Below are positions 1-8,751 of a stretch of DNA of 64,000 bases, piece by piece. Source of the stretch: Nordella sp. HKS 07 (lineage in GTDB: Bacteria; Pseudomonadota; Alphaproteobacteria; Rhizobiales; Aestuariivirgaceae); contig NZ_CP049258.1 of NCBI RefSeq assembly GCF_011046735.1, positions 3,800,001 through 3,864,000 on the forward strand. The letters are read 5' to 3'. Numbering within the stretch: the stretch's first letter is position 1; every line of letters starts with the position of its first letter. Under the pieces are notes generated by a model. The model was not told the origin of the DNA, did no database searches, and saw nothing but the letters and a program-made list of their open reading frames with translations. A program made the position numbers and the translations under genes.

Positions 1-5
1 ATCTA

Positions 6-416
6 ATGTCGCTCGAACTCATCAATCCAGATGATCTGCCAATTCCAGAGATGTACACACAGGTTGTCGTCGCGACCGGATCCAAGCTGGTATTCGTCTC
101 AGGTCAGCAGCCCGAAGACATACACGGCAAGCTCGTTGGGCATGGTAATTTTGCGGTGCAAGCGCGCCTGGCATTCGGCAATCTCGGCCGAGCGCTCAGT
201 GCGGCAGGGGCACGGCCTGAGCAAGTTTGCAAGATCACGATCTACATTGTCGATTATAAGCGCGATGAACACGTTCCTGTCATCGAGGAAGCGCAGATTT
301 CGCTGTTTGGAGATCACAAGCCAGCGAATGTCGTGGTCGGAGTAGCGATTATGTCTCCAGGCTACCTCATAGAGGTCGACGCGATAGCGGTCATTGACGA
401 GGCCGCCAGAAGCTAA
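6..416 (+). CDS. RidA/YjgF-family protein
   Basis: This 136-residue protein has the length and fold signature of the RidA (YjgF/YER057c/UK114) family. Family members deaminate reactive enamine/imine intermediates released by PLP enzymes, and many paralogues have unknown substrates. Visible signatures are the VSGQQPEDIHG stretch after the first strand, the KITIYIVD strand and the C-terminal YLIEVDAIAVI strand. The arginine that precedes the last strand in canonical RidA is replaced here (SPGYLIEVDA), so classical imine deaminase activity is uncertain. The gene is followed 170 bases on by a cyclase gene on the same strand, with no evident functional link. Product class is sure, substrate is not. 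Confidence 0.9.
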   Translation: MSLELINPDDLPIPEMYTQVVVATGSKLVFVSGQQPEDIHGKLVGHGNFAVQARLAFGNLGRALSAAGARPEQVCKITIYIVDYKRDEHVPVIEEAQISLFGDHKPANVVVGVAIMSPGYLIEVDAIAVIDEAARS

Positions 417-585
417 TGTCCCAAATCCGATGTTCGCCACTGCGAACGGGACCTTCCGAGCGAACCTCGGATTCGGAATGACACTAGATATCAGGAAATG
501 GCCTCAGCCGCCGTCAAACCGACGTGCCCGAAGTATCGAACTCCTCGTCCTATCATTCGCGCTGTGAGTGGCGTAGGCTATTGGC

Positions 586-1764
586 ATGGATATCGAGACC
601 GGCGAGTTGACCGGGACTGCGGCGGCTGTCGAAGCTCAGATTACGACGTGGCTGATCGGACCGGCACGGCGATCTTGTACGCCGGTCGAGATTGTCAACG
701 GGCTGGTGGAGCGGCTCGTTGGTGCCGGCATCCCGCTTTGGCGCGTACGAATCGCCCAGCAGGTCGCCAATCCTCTGATCGCGGCCTGGGGTGCCATGTG
801 GACGCGCGATGCCGGTGCCGAGCTTTACACGGTGCCGCGCGGCATGCTGCGGACGAATTCATTCTATGGCAGCCCGTTTGAACATGTCATCAAGACACGA
901 ACGAAATTCCGCAAGTCGCTTGCGAGGCTCGAGGCTGGCCGTGACCATGAGGTGCTGTTCGAGCTCGCCGCTGCCGGCGGCACAGAGTACCTTGCGCTCC
1001 CGGTTGAGTACGGCGACGGCTCAGTCCAGGCGAGCGCCTTTACGACCGACCGGCCCGACGGTTTCCACGATGAGGAAGCCCTGCTGATCGAGAGGCTGAT
1101 GCCGGCGCTGGCCGCGGCCATGGAGCCTGCCGCCATGCGCCATTCGATGGCGAGCCTCCTTGAGGTCTATCTCGGCACGGGTCCGGCAGGGCGCGTGGCC
1201 GGCGGCGCCTTCCATCGCGGCGCCATGACGGAGATTGATGCGGTGGTCATGCTCACCGATCTGCGCGGCTTCACCGATCTATCGGAAAGACTCGCCCCCG
1301 ACCGGCTCCTGCAGCGTCTGGGCGCCTATTTCGAGATCGTCGTCGAGGCCGTGCGGTCGGAAGGCGGCGATGTGCTCAAATTCATTGGCGACGGCGTGCT
1401 GGCGCTGTTTTCCGTGGACGGAGCCGCACAACCTGAGGCCTGTGCCCGAGCGGTCCGCAGTACGACGCGCGCCTTCACGCGCAATACAGATCCGGAGCTG
1501 CGCTTTGTCAGCGCGATTCACATGGGGCCGGTCGTCTATGGTAATATCGGCAGCCTCGACCGGCTTGATTTCACTGTCGTCGGTCCGACCGTCAACTATG
1601 TGAGCCGGCTCGAGAGCGCCGCCAAGTTGCTCGACAAGCCGGCCATATGCTCCGCCGCAGTTGCCAGATGGCTGCCGGCCAGCATGGTCGAAAGCCTCGG
1701 CCACCACCAGTTGAAGGGCTTTTCGGACCCGCAGATGCTCTACGAACTGAAGACCGCTTCCTGA
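586..1764 (+). CDS. class III adenylate/guanylate cyclase
   Basis: This is a 392-residue soluble nucleotidyl cyclase that would make cAMP or cGMP from the NTP. The C-terminal half is a CHD-type class III domain. The two metal-binding aspartates are visible: D225 in MLTDLRGFTDLSE and D269 in KFIGDGVLALF, and VVGPTVNYVSRLE follows as the usual late motif. Residues 1-200 form a soluble sensor-like region with no transmembrane segment and no domain I can name. The ATG at 586 follows the nearest upstream stop closely. Multiple class III cyclases per genome are typical of Bradyrhizobium-like bacteria. Substrate choice (ATP or GTP) cannot be decided by eye. Confidence 0.9.
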   Translation: MDIETGELTGTAAAVEAQITTWLIGPARRSCTPVEIVNGLVERLVGAGIPLWRVRIAQQVANPLIAAWGAMWTRDAGAELYTVPRGMLRTNSFYGSPFEHVIKTRTKFRKSLARLEAGRDHEVLFELAAAGGTEYLALPVEYGDGSVQASAFTTDRPDGFHDEEALLIERLMPALAAAMEPAAMRHSMASLLEVYLGTGPAGRVAGGAFHRGAMTEIDAVVMLTDLRGFTDLSERLAPDRLLQRLGAYFEIVVEAVRSEGGDVLKFIGDGVLALFSVDGAAQPEACARAVRSTTRAFTRNTDPELRFVSAIHMGPVVYGNIGSLDRLDFTVVGPTVNYVSRLESAAKLLDKPAICSAAVARWLPASMVESLGHHQLKGFSDPQMLYELKTAS

Positions 1765-2096
1765 CTGCTCCCCATAATCCTCTTCGTTTAGATGAATCCA
1801 ACACTACGATGACGGCCGCCCATTCCCGGTGATCAGCGCTTTCGATGAAATTGGGAATACACGTCGGAGCGCTCGCGGCGTTTGTGGGATGAGATGATCA
1901 GGAGTCCGGCGCGCAGGATCAGTTGCCGCCTGACGACGACCTATGCCGGTTTCAGCGGCGGGAGCGTGCTGCTCGATGCGTTGCACAAGCGCGACATGGC
2001 GCCGGCCGAGGCTGGATCACACTTGGCGTGGGTTGCGGGACGTGAATCATCCCGTGTCGCCATATTCTTTGACTGATAATCTGTTCACAGGAAAAA

Positions 2097-2127
2097 GGCC
2101 GGTCCCGATCAGTCATCCGGACCGGCC
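2097..2127 (-). terminator. rho-independent terminator of the type I secretion substrate gene
   Basis: A perfect 9-bp inverted repeat (GGCCGGTCC / GGACCGGCC) with a 13-base loop is followed on the minus strand by a run of T (2092-2096). It lies about 55 bases downstream of the minus-strand gene ending at 2181, so it probably ends that transcript. Confidence 0.8.
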
Positions 2128-2180
2128 CTTACCGTTAGTCAATGGACGAAATAGGGAATACTTCCCTTGACCCCGTCAGA

Positions 2181-3176
2181 TCAGACGGCCCAGTCGTGGA
2201 TCTGGATGCTGTCAATCAAAAGCCCTTGCGGGTTGCTGTTGGTGCCGTGCGACATGATCGAAAAACTATCTTCGCCCGCAACACCGTCGAAGACCAGATC
2301 GAACTTCACGAACTCGTTGCCCGGTTGGATGTCGCTAGCGTGTACGGCCAGCACCTTGTCGTTGAACCGGAACTCGACCCAGGCATTCGGATCGGTGCCA
2401 GCGTGTCCCGCAGCGACTGCCGCCGGATCGTTGGAGTAATCCTGTCTGGCGATCATCACTTCGGCATGATACTGCTTGCCCGCCACCAGATCAGGCATGG
2501 TAGCGGCAGCACCGCCTCGCCCTTCCGGAATGGCTTGCAGGAAGATGTTGCCGGGTGATGCCGCGGTGTCGAGCGCACGGTGACCATCGACACCATGCAC
2601 TTGCGTATACCCGGCAAATCCGGTGCCCGCGTCCTCACCGAACGAGAAACCTGGATGGCTCGCCTCGTAGCTGGCCGAATATTGGCTTAAATCCCAAAAA
2701 CCGGTTGGGATGCCAACCTCATCCCCGTTAGCTTGCGTGTGGCTTTCAAAATTCCACTCAGCCACAAGCGCGCCGTTGTGATGAGTGTCGACTGGCGGCG
2801 GCACCGGGGCCGTTACGTGAACATCAGCCTGCGACCACGTACCCTTGTTGCCGATCTGGACCATGTACTCGAAGTCGGTACCGCCGACACCGATCGTAAA
2901 CTCGGTGAAAGCAGCGTTGGACACGATGTTATGGCTGAGCAGATAAGCCTTCTGCTGCTCGATGGACGGAAGGCCACCATGAGCAAAGTCAATACCGACA
3001 TAGTCGGTGGTATTGCCGAAGAAGAACTGCGTGGCAGTGGAGACCTTGGCGGCACCGCCGGGGTCATTCGCCAGCAAGTCAGCGAGGGTAAACGTGTAAT
3101 CGCCGTTGAGGCCGACAACGTCGTCCTTGGCTGCGTTATTGACTGGAGCAGATTTGCTCGTTGGAGTTTGTGCCAT
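2181..3176 (-). CDS. secreted protein, probable type I secretion substrate
   Basis: This 331-residue protein starts at the ATG at 3176, preceded by a GAAAGA ribosome site; an upstream in-frame codon would add 24 unlikely residues. It has no Sec signal peptide. The N-terminus (DDVVGLNGDYTFTLADLLANDP) looks like the cadherin/VCBS-like segments of alphaproteobacterial type I exported proteins. The C-terminal half (VAEWNFESH ... LIDSIQIHDW) resembles a beta-sandwich carbohydrate-binding module. It lacks glycine-rich RTX nonapeptides. Its gene lies directly downstream of the HlyD and ABC exporter genes on the same strand, so it is probably the cognate cargo. The enzymatic role, if any, is unknown. 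Confidence 0.75.
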   Translation of the reverse strand: MAQTPTSKSAPVNNAAKDDVVGLNGDYTFTLADLLANDPGGAAKVSTATQFFFGNTTDYVGIDFAHGGLPSIEQQKAYLLSHNIVSNAAFTEFTIGVGGTDFEYMVQIGNKGTWSQADVHVTAPVPPPVDTHHNGALVAEWNFESHTQANGDEVGIPTGFWDLSQYSASYEASHPGFSFGEDAGTGFAGYTQVHGVDGHRALDTAASPGNIFLQAIPEGRGGAAATMPDLVAGKQYHAEVMIARQDYSNDPAAVAAGHAGTDPNAWVEFRFNDKVLAVHASDIQPGNEFVKFDLVFDGVAGEDSFSIMSHGTNSNPQGLLIDSIQIHDWAV

Positions 3177-3335
3177 GCTATTTGGTCTTTCCAATATAAT
3201 TAAGGCTGTTTGCGTACTAAACCACCGGCCCGTCGTCGCCTTGTTCACGGCAAGCTAGGTATACGTTTGTGAATGGTCGCCAGTGGACTGTGTCTGTCAC
3301 TCGAGGGGCGTGAACACGATCCGGATTGCTCATTC

Positions 3336-4649
3336 TCATTCCCTGAACGCACGGTGCATCTGGTCCGACAGCGGCTTCAGGACATAGGACAACACCTTGC
3401 GCTCTCCGGTCTGGATGTGGACCTCCGCTGGCATGCCCGGTTGCAGGCGTTTGGCGTCCTTGAGGCAGGCGGCCTGATCGTCGAGGACCGTCCTGGCGAC
3501 AAAGTAGGACACTTGCCGCTGTGGGTCCTTGATGAGATCGGCCGAAACTCTCTGGACGGTGCCTTTGCACTCCGGCGTGGTGGCGACATCGAACGCCGGG
3601 AAGCGGATCGACGCCGGCTGTCCCGGCTTGACGTCGTCGATGCTGGCCGGAGCCACCATGGCGTCGACGACCAGTCGGTCTTGCTCAGGAACAATCAGCA
3701 TGAGCGTTTCGCCGGGCGCGATGACGCCGCCGACGGTATGGACCGCCAGCTCCTGTACGAAGCCAGACTGCGGGGCGCGGATTTCGGTGCGCGCGAGCTG
3801 GTCCTGCGCGACTACCTTGCGCTCGACCAGTTCGACCTCTTTGCCGTCGAGTTCGCGGAGTTCCTCATTTACGTCCTTGCGCATGTCCTCATCGACCTGC
3901 AGGGCCTGCAGCTTCGTCTCGCTGATTTTGCCTTCGGTCTCGGCGATGGCGGCCGCGAGGCGTCCGGACTCGCCGTGCAGCCGGGACAGGTCAAGTTGCA
4001 GCTGACTCACGCGCTCCAGCGGGGTGAGTTTCTTCTCGTAGAGCTTCTGAAGGGTGTTGAAGTCCCTCTCCACCAGCGAAGCCGCGTCGTCGGTCGCCTT
4101 GCGCTGGGCGGTCAGGCCCTCGATCTGCCGCTTGAGCTGTCCCGACCGCGCCTCGAGCTGCGACTTCAGTCCCGTGGAAGCCCTGGCGCGACTTTCGAAC
4201 AGCGCTTTCTCGCCGGCAATCACGGTCTCAAGGTCGGGGTCGGTCGCACGCTTTGCGATGTCTTCCGGAAATGCGATTTCAGAAAGCCCGAGACGCTCTG
4301 CTTGCAGCCGCGCCTGACGCGCGACGGTGCGGTCATATTGCTGGGCGATGATCTGCAGGCTGGCGCGCGACGTGGTCTCGTCGAGCCGCACGATCACGTC
4401 GCCGGCCGACACGCGGTCGCCTTCCTTGACCAGGATTTGTCCTATGATGCCGCCGGTCTGGTGCTGCACCTTCTTCGCATTGCTCTCTACGACAACGGAG
4501 CCCTGTGAGATGACGGCCCCTGCCAGTGAGGTTGCCGCTGCCCACGCCACGACTCCGCCGACGAGCAGGATCGAAACCGAAAGACCAAACAGGATATTGG
4601 CCCGGATGCCTTCACCGGAGTCGGCGCGCTTTTCTGAAGCGGATGACAT
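3336..4649 (-). CDS. type I secretion periplasmic adaptor (HlyD/PrtE family)
   Basis: A 437-residue membrane-fusion protein. An N-terminal cytoplasmic tail is followed by one transmembrane helix (about residues 20-43, ILFGLSVSILLVGGVVAWAA). Next come a lipoyl-like segment (GGIIGQILVKEGDRVSAGDVI), a long coiled-coil hairpin (about 105-295) and a C-terminal beta-barrel region (IRAPQSGFVQELAVHTVGG onward). It bridges the inner-membrane ABC exporter and an outer-membrane TolC-like channel, which is not in this window. Its start overlaps the last base of the exporter gene, so the two are translationally coupled. Family assignment is secure. Confidence 0.93.
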   Translation of the reverse strand: MSSASEKRADSGEGIRANILFGLSVSILLVGGVVAWAAATSLAGAVISQGSVVVESNAKKVQHQTGGIIGQILVKEGDRVSAGDVIVRLDETTSRASLQIIAQQYDRTVARQARLQAERLGLSEIAFPEDIAKRATDPDLETVIAGEKALFESRARASTGLKSQLEARSGQLKRQIEGLTAQRKATDDAASLVERDFNTLQKLYEKKLTPLERVSQLQLDLSRLHGESGRLAAAIAETEGKISETKLQALQVDEDMRKDVNEELRELDGKEVELVERKVVAQDQLARTEIRAPQSGFVQELAVHTVGGVIAPGETLMLIVPEQDRLVVDAMVAPASIDDVKPGQPASIRFPAFDVATTPECKGTVQRVSADLIKDPQRQVSYFVARTVLDDQAACLKDAKRLQPGMPAEVHIQTGERKVLSYVLKPLSDQMHRAFRE

Positions 4650-6436
4650 TAGGATCCCTTTCGATCGTACATGGAAACTACAGTCGAGGTTGGCCCCGAT
4701 GCGGCATGAGCTGCCGGCTGAGCATGAGCCTGGGCCGCGGGCCGGGTCATGTTGGCAAGCACTTCGTTCTTCGGCCCGAATGCCCGCATCGTCCCGCCCC
4801 CCATCACCAACACCTGGTCGACATTGGCGAGCCCTGACGGGCGGTGGGCGACCACCACGACGATACCGCCACGCTGGCGCACGCCCTGGATCGCTTTTGC
4901 CAGCGAGAGATCGCCGTCAGTGTCGAGATTGGAGTTGGGCTCGTCGAGCACTACAAGGAACGGATCGCCATAGAGCGCGCGCGCCAGCCCGACCAGCTGT
5001 CGCTGTCCCGCCGAGAGTGCCGCGCCACCGTCACCGACCCGGGTCTGGAAGCCGTCCGGCAGCCTGAGAATCATTTGATCGACGCCGGCCGCCTGCGCCG
5101 CAGCGAGGATGTTCTGACCCTTGGCCTCGGGATCGAAGCGGGAGATGTTTTCGGCGACCGTGCCGTCAAACAGTTCGATGTCCTGCGGCAGGTAGCCGAT
5201 GTCACGGCCGAGCGCCTCGACATCCCACTGCTCGAGCGCCGCGTGGTCGAGCCGGACCGTGCCGCGTAACGCCGGCCAGGCACCCACGAGGGCGCGCGAC
5301 AGCGTCGACTTTCCAGATGCGCTCGGACCGATCACGCCTAGTCCGGCTCCAGCCTGGAGGGTGAAGGTAACGTTGTTGATGAGCGCCTTCTGCTGGCCAG
5401 GCGCGGCGACCGTCAGGGATTCCACCGACAGGCACTGCTTCGGCCGCGGCAGCGCCATTGGCTGATGCCGGTCGGCAAAGGCCGTCAGTGTCTTTGACAG
5501 CTGCGCGTAGCTCTGCCTTGCCGACATAAAGCCCCGCCAGTTGGCGATGGCGATATCGACGGGGGCGAGCGATCTTGCCAACATGATCGAGGACGCAATC
5601 ATGATGCCCGACGAGGCTTCGCCAGACATCACCAAATAAGCACCGAGACCGAGCATGAGCGATTGCAGCATCATCCTCAGCATCCGCGACAACGTGCCGG
5701 CCGCGCCGACCACGTCGGAGATCCGCCGCTGGTCTCCGAGGAAGCGCCGGCTCTGCTCGCTCCATAGGTGGCCGAACCGGGTGGAAAGACCCATCGCGCG
5801 AATGACCTCGGCGTTGCGTCGGCCGGCGTCGGCGTAGGAGTTGCGCAAGGTCACCGATTGCGTCGCTCGCTTCGACGGCGCACGCCCGAGACCCTCGGCC
5901 GCCAGGGTCAAAAGTACGCTGACGACCGCGCCAACCGTCGCCAGGATTCCAAGCGACGGATGCAACATGTAGATGATGACCAGGTAAAACGGCAGCCATG
6001 GCAGGTCAAAGAAAGCGGTTGGCCCGGTTCCGGAAACGAAGCTGCGGATCTGGTCGAGGTCGCGGATCGGCTGCACGTGCGATCCTTCCCGTCCCGCCCT
6101 GAGCGGCAAAAGCAGCGATGCGGCGAACACCTTCTCGTGCAGCTTGCGGTCGAGCGCATTGCCGATACGGACCAGAAGCCGCATGCGGACGAAGTCGAGC
6201 AAGCCATAGGCGGCATAGAGCCAGACCATGATAATGGTGATGCCGACCAGCGTCGGCACGCTCTTCGACGGCAGTACGCGGTCGTAGACCTGCAGCATGT
6301 AGAGAGAGCCGGTAAGACCGAGGACATTGACCACGCCGGAGAAGATCCCGACGCCCAACAACGCACCGGCACTGTGCCGGAAAGCTGCCCGCAGTTCGTT
6401 ACCTACTGTTTGCGCGCCGTACGACTGTTCTCTCAT
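4649..6436 (-). CDS. type I secretion ABC transporter, PrtD family
   Basis: A 595-residue permease-ATPase half transporter that powers type I export. The start at 6436 (MREQSYGAQ) is preferred over an in-frame codon 66 bases upstream because the extra residues do not look like protein. Several transmembrane helices occupy roughly residues 25-310. The ATPase domain shows Walker A (GPSASGKST, near residue 370), the signature LSAGQRQLVGLARAL and Walker B LVVLDEPNSNLD. No C39 peptidase domain is present, as expected for PrtD-type exporters of RTX-like cargo. It forms an operon with the adaptor and substrate genes downstream. Confidence 0.93.
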   Translation of the reverse strand: MREQSYGAQTVGNELRAAFRHSAGALLGVGIFSGVVNVLGLTGSLYMLQVYDRVLPSKSVPTLVGITIIMVWLYAAYGLLDFVRMRLLVRIGNALDRKLHEKVFAASLLLPLRAGREGSHVQPIRDLDQIRSFVSGTGPTAFFDLPWLPFYLVIIYMLHPSLGILATVGAVVSVLLTLAAEGLGRAPSKRATQSVTLRNSYADAGRRNAEVIRAMGLSTRFGHLWSEQSRRFLGDQRRISDVVGAAGTLSRMLRMMLQSLMLGLGAYLVMSGEASSGIMIASSIMLARSLAPVDIAIANWRGFMSARQSYAQLSKTLTAFADRHQPMALPRPKQCLSVESLTVAAPGQQKALINNVTFTLQAGAGLGVIGPSASGKSTLSRALVGAWPALRGTVRLDHAALEQWDVEALGRDIGYLPQDIELFDGTVAENISRFDPEAKGQNILAAAQAAGVDQMILRLPDGFQTRVGDGGAALSAGQRQLVGLARALYGDPFLVVLDEPNSNLDTDGDLSLAKAIQGVRQRGGIVVVVAHRPSGLANVDQVLVMGGGTMRAFGPKNEVLANMTRPAAQAHAQPAAHAASGPTSTVVSMYDRKGS

Positions 6437-6556
6437 GGAGATGTTCCAATCCAAAGGCCTGGCGTACAATCGGCGGCAGGTTTCCCAGCCGCCGCATTGC
6501 ATCGTCTTGTACTCCGGTCATTTGGAGTGCTGACCTCGGGAAAACCACCGTCAGGA

Positions 6557-6575
6557 CTTACTCTTTGACGCCAAT
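6557..6575 (+). promoter_or_regulatory. candidate AraC-family operator, copy 1
   Basis: This 19-bp box matches 15 of 19 positions of the copy at 6744 and shares the exact core TTGACGCCAA with it. It lies about 120 bases upstream of the start of the exporter gene (6436, minus strand), a plausible promoter position. Binding by the AraC-like protein encoded next door is inference. Confidence 0.45.
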
Positions 6576-6743
6576 CTTGCGTCTGGTCGTGACCAGATCA
6601 GCGGAATTGCGGTGGTATCTCTACCGGCTCAAAGCTCGTCGGATGCGCAAGTCCCATTATCTGTGCGGCGACCGCCAGCCAGCCGCTTTGGCCTCAGCTT
6701 CATTGCAGAACCACCGCCGGTGAATTCACAGGGTCGCCATATA

Positions 6744-6762
6744 CTTATTAGTTGACGCCAAC
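6744..6762 (+). promoter_or_regulatory. candidate AraC-family operator, copy 2
   Basis: This 19-bp box has core TTGACGCCAA. It shares 16 of 19 positions with the box upstream of the 2-hydroxy-acid oxidase gene (8655) and 15 of 19 with the box at 6557. It lies in the gap between the AraC-family gene and the type I secretion operon. Confidence 0.45.
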
Positions 6763-6807
6763 TGTGAGAGGGGGAGGGACGTGAAACCGTTCGGCAGTCG
6801 GCACTCC

Positions 6808-7821
6808 CTAAGCGGCCCTCAGTTCCCGGGGCGCCTTGCCCGTCCAGCGACGGCACGCAGTACTGAAGGCGCTCTGGTTCGAGTAGCCCAGAAGAAAGGC
6901 TATGTGCGTAAGGCTCAGCTCCCTCTGGCGCAAATACTTGCTGGCGAGGTCATGTCGCAGACGGTCCACGATATCGGCAAATGAAGTGTCATTATCGGCA
7001 AGCCGGCGTACCAGGGTGCGCTCGCTCATGCCAAGTTCAGCAGCAACGATTTTGACCCGCGCCTCGCCAGTAGGAATGAGCTCGATCAATCGCCGCTCCA
7101 GCTTCTGAATGAGCTCCGGACGCCGCTTCGGTCGGCCGCGGAGAGTTTCCTCGGCATAAGTGCGCAGGATTGCCAGAAGGCGGTGGTCAGCGGAAGTGAT
7201 CGGCGTGGCGAGCTCGTTCTTGCTGAAGATGATCCGCTCGTGGCTTTGGCCAAACTTCACCGGACATCCGAACAACTCCACTAGACTGGCCACCCCTTTG
7301 CGGCGCTGATGAATGAAGTGGACAGCGCGCGGCGTTATTTGCTTGCCGGTGAAGGACCGACAGGCGAGCACGATAAGGGAGTGTCTGAACTCGGAGGCCT
7401 GACAATATTCAGAAAGTGACGGGTGCTGAGCCGTAAAGTTCAGAGTGCCGAAACCGTCATCAAGATCGAGCTCGACCTGGAAGGCCTCAGAGAACACCGT
7501 AGAGTAGCGCGCCATGTTTCGTAACGCCGCTTCGACTGAGTGAGAAGCGACACCCAGATAGGCAAACACATCCCCGTCGCGCACATCGACCCGCTGGGCC
7601 AGGGTCATTCCGTAACAGTCGTTCTTGAGTTCGCGAGCAGCGATTTCGAATAGCTCGGCATGACGCACAAACGGTATCCATCCGTCGGCCTTGTTAAGCG
7701 AACGCCAATCTAAGCCGGATGCAGCAAGAGCGGCGTCGACATCCGCTCCCTCGTTCTTCAGCTCGGTAGCAATGCAGCGCGTCCACAGGGGTCTGACCAA
7801 CAAAGAGACGTCACTTGCCAT
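6808..7821 (-). CDS. AraC-family transcriptional regulator (OruR-like)
   Basis: A 337-residue regulator. Residues 1-200 match the arabinose-binding-like N-terminal domain found in OruR/ArgR-type AraC proteins (WIPFVRHAELFEIAARELKNDCYGMTLA). The C-terminal 100 residues carry the double helix-turn-helix, with AAELGMSERTLVRRLA for the first and HIAFLLGYSNQSAFSTACRRWTGKAPRE for the second. Such proteins usually sense a small metabolite and activate adjacent operons. The neighbours are a secretion operon and a 2-hydroxy-acid oxidase, and three similar 19-bp boxes occur in front of them. The effector is unknown. Confidence 0.9.
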   Translation of the reverse strand: MASDVSLLVRPLWTRCIATELKNEGADVDAALAASGLDWRSLNKADGWIPFVRHAELFEIAARELKNDCYGMTLAQRVDVRDGDVFAYLGVASHSVEAALRNMARYSTVFSEAFQVELDLDDGFGTLNFTAQHPSLSEYCQASEFRHSLIVLACRSFTGKQITPRAVHFIHQRRKGVASLVELFGCPVKFGQSHERIIFSKNELATPITSADHRLLAILRTYAEETLRGRPKRRPELIQKLERRLIELIPTGEARVKIVAAELGMSERTLVRRLADNDTSFADIVDRLRHDLASKYLRQRELSLTHIAFLLGYSNQSAFSTACRRWTGKAPRELRAA

Positions 7822-8155
7822 GGAGCCCCTTCATTCTTCCCGTCCAGCGGGAGCAATGACGCCGTCCCACGGGAGTTAAAGCCTTTTCGCGTCGAATCGC
7901 AAGGTATCGGCGGGTAGCCGGAAGTATTTCTGATGCGCCTCGCTTAGCAGGTAGCCGCTGGCGTATCGATCTTCGCCCGCGCCGCGGGCAGGCGGTGAGG
8001 CTCAAAAAAGCAACGCTCAGAGCTGCCCAACAGCTCCGATCTCAACTCCATCGAAATGGCTGCGCCAAGCTCAAGGCTGATCTGCGGGCATGGGCGAAGA
8101 TGAAGTTGGCGATCTGGTTGTCGCGGAAGCGGGGCAGACCTGGCCCCTCAAGTGA
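7822..8155. other. intergenic, nothing recognised
   Basis: This 334-base stretch holds the promoter side of the AraC-family gene and the end of the small membrane-protein gene. I see no gene, hairpin with T-run, or repeat. Confidence 0.5.
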
Positions 8156-8545
8156 TTACGCCCGTAGACGCGATGGACGTCGCACCGGATCAGCTGTCGG
8201 TCGCGCACGAGGATGTGCCGCGAGAGGAGACCGAGGCCGCCGATCTTCACTTGCCTGGACTGATCGACGAGGAAGTTCGGATTCGAGGCCTGTTGAGTGT
8301 GTAGCGTCAGGATGGCGCCTACGAACCAGCCTAAGGATGACAAGGCAGCTCAACCATCCCAGAAAACAAAGGAGGATAGCCGTCAGAACATCCCCCAGGA
8401 TCATATTCCACGGTACGCCGTGATTGAGCCCGGAGGCCGAGGAATAGATAAGCCCGGTGATCGGCCAGCAGATCACCATTAAGTAAAAGCCCAATACCCG
8501 CGGAAAGCGAAGGCGGCGACGGGGGCTCGGGGAAAGGCGGCTCAT
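8156..8545 (-). CDS. small predicted membrane protein
   Basis: This 129-residue protein is unrecognised. Two hydrophobic segments are visible at about residues 17-40 (VLGFYLMVICWPITGLIY) and 47-72 (MILGDVLTAILLCFLGWLSC). A basic, proline- and arginine-rich tail of about 55 residues follows and may be partly out-of-gene. An AGGTG ribosome site precedes the ATG at 8545. Function is unknown. Confidence 0.45.
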   Translation of the reverse strand: MSRLSPSPRRRLRFPRVLGFYLMVICWPITGLIYSSASGLNHGVPWNMILGDVLTAILLCFLGWLSCLVILRLVRRRHPDATHSTGLESELPRRSVQASEDRRPRSPLAAHPRARPTADPVRRPSRLRA

Positions 8546-8654
8546 GATACACCTTACTATTGGCTCGGTCCGCGGCGCGGACCAGGATCGATATGTCAGC
8601 GCTTATTCAGGTAAGCGACGCGCATTGGAAATACCTATGCGGGTTAGCCAATAT

Positions 8655-8673
8655 CTTATTATTTCACGCCAAA
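8655..8673 (+). promoter_or_regulatory. candidate AraC-family operator, copy 3
   Basis: This box matches the one at 6744 in 16 of 19 positions (core TTCACGCCAA against TTGACGCCAA). It lies 79 bases upstream of the first possible start of the 2-hydroxy-acid oxidase gene. Confidence 0.45.
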
Positions 8674-8751
8674 CGGTATCTGGCGGCCATGTAGCCTAAG
8701 CTCGCTGTCCGGCGTGCCGCGCCGCCTTGCGGCCAGCGGCGACTTGCGCGA

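Noticed and set aside
3273-4508. A 411-residue plus-strand frame opposite the HlyD gene
   Set aside because: It is the antisense shadow of a clear HlyD adaptor and has no family match.
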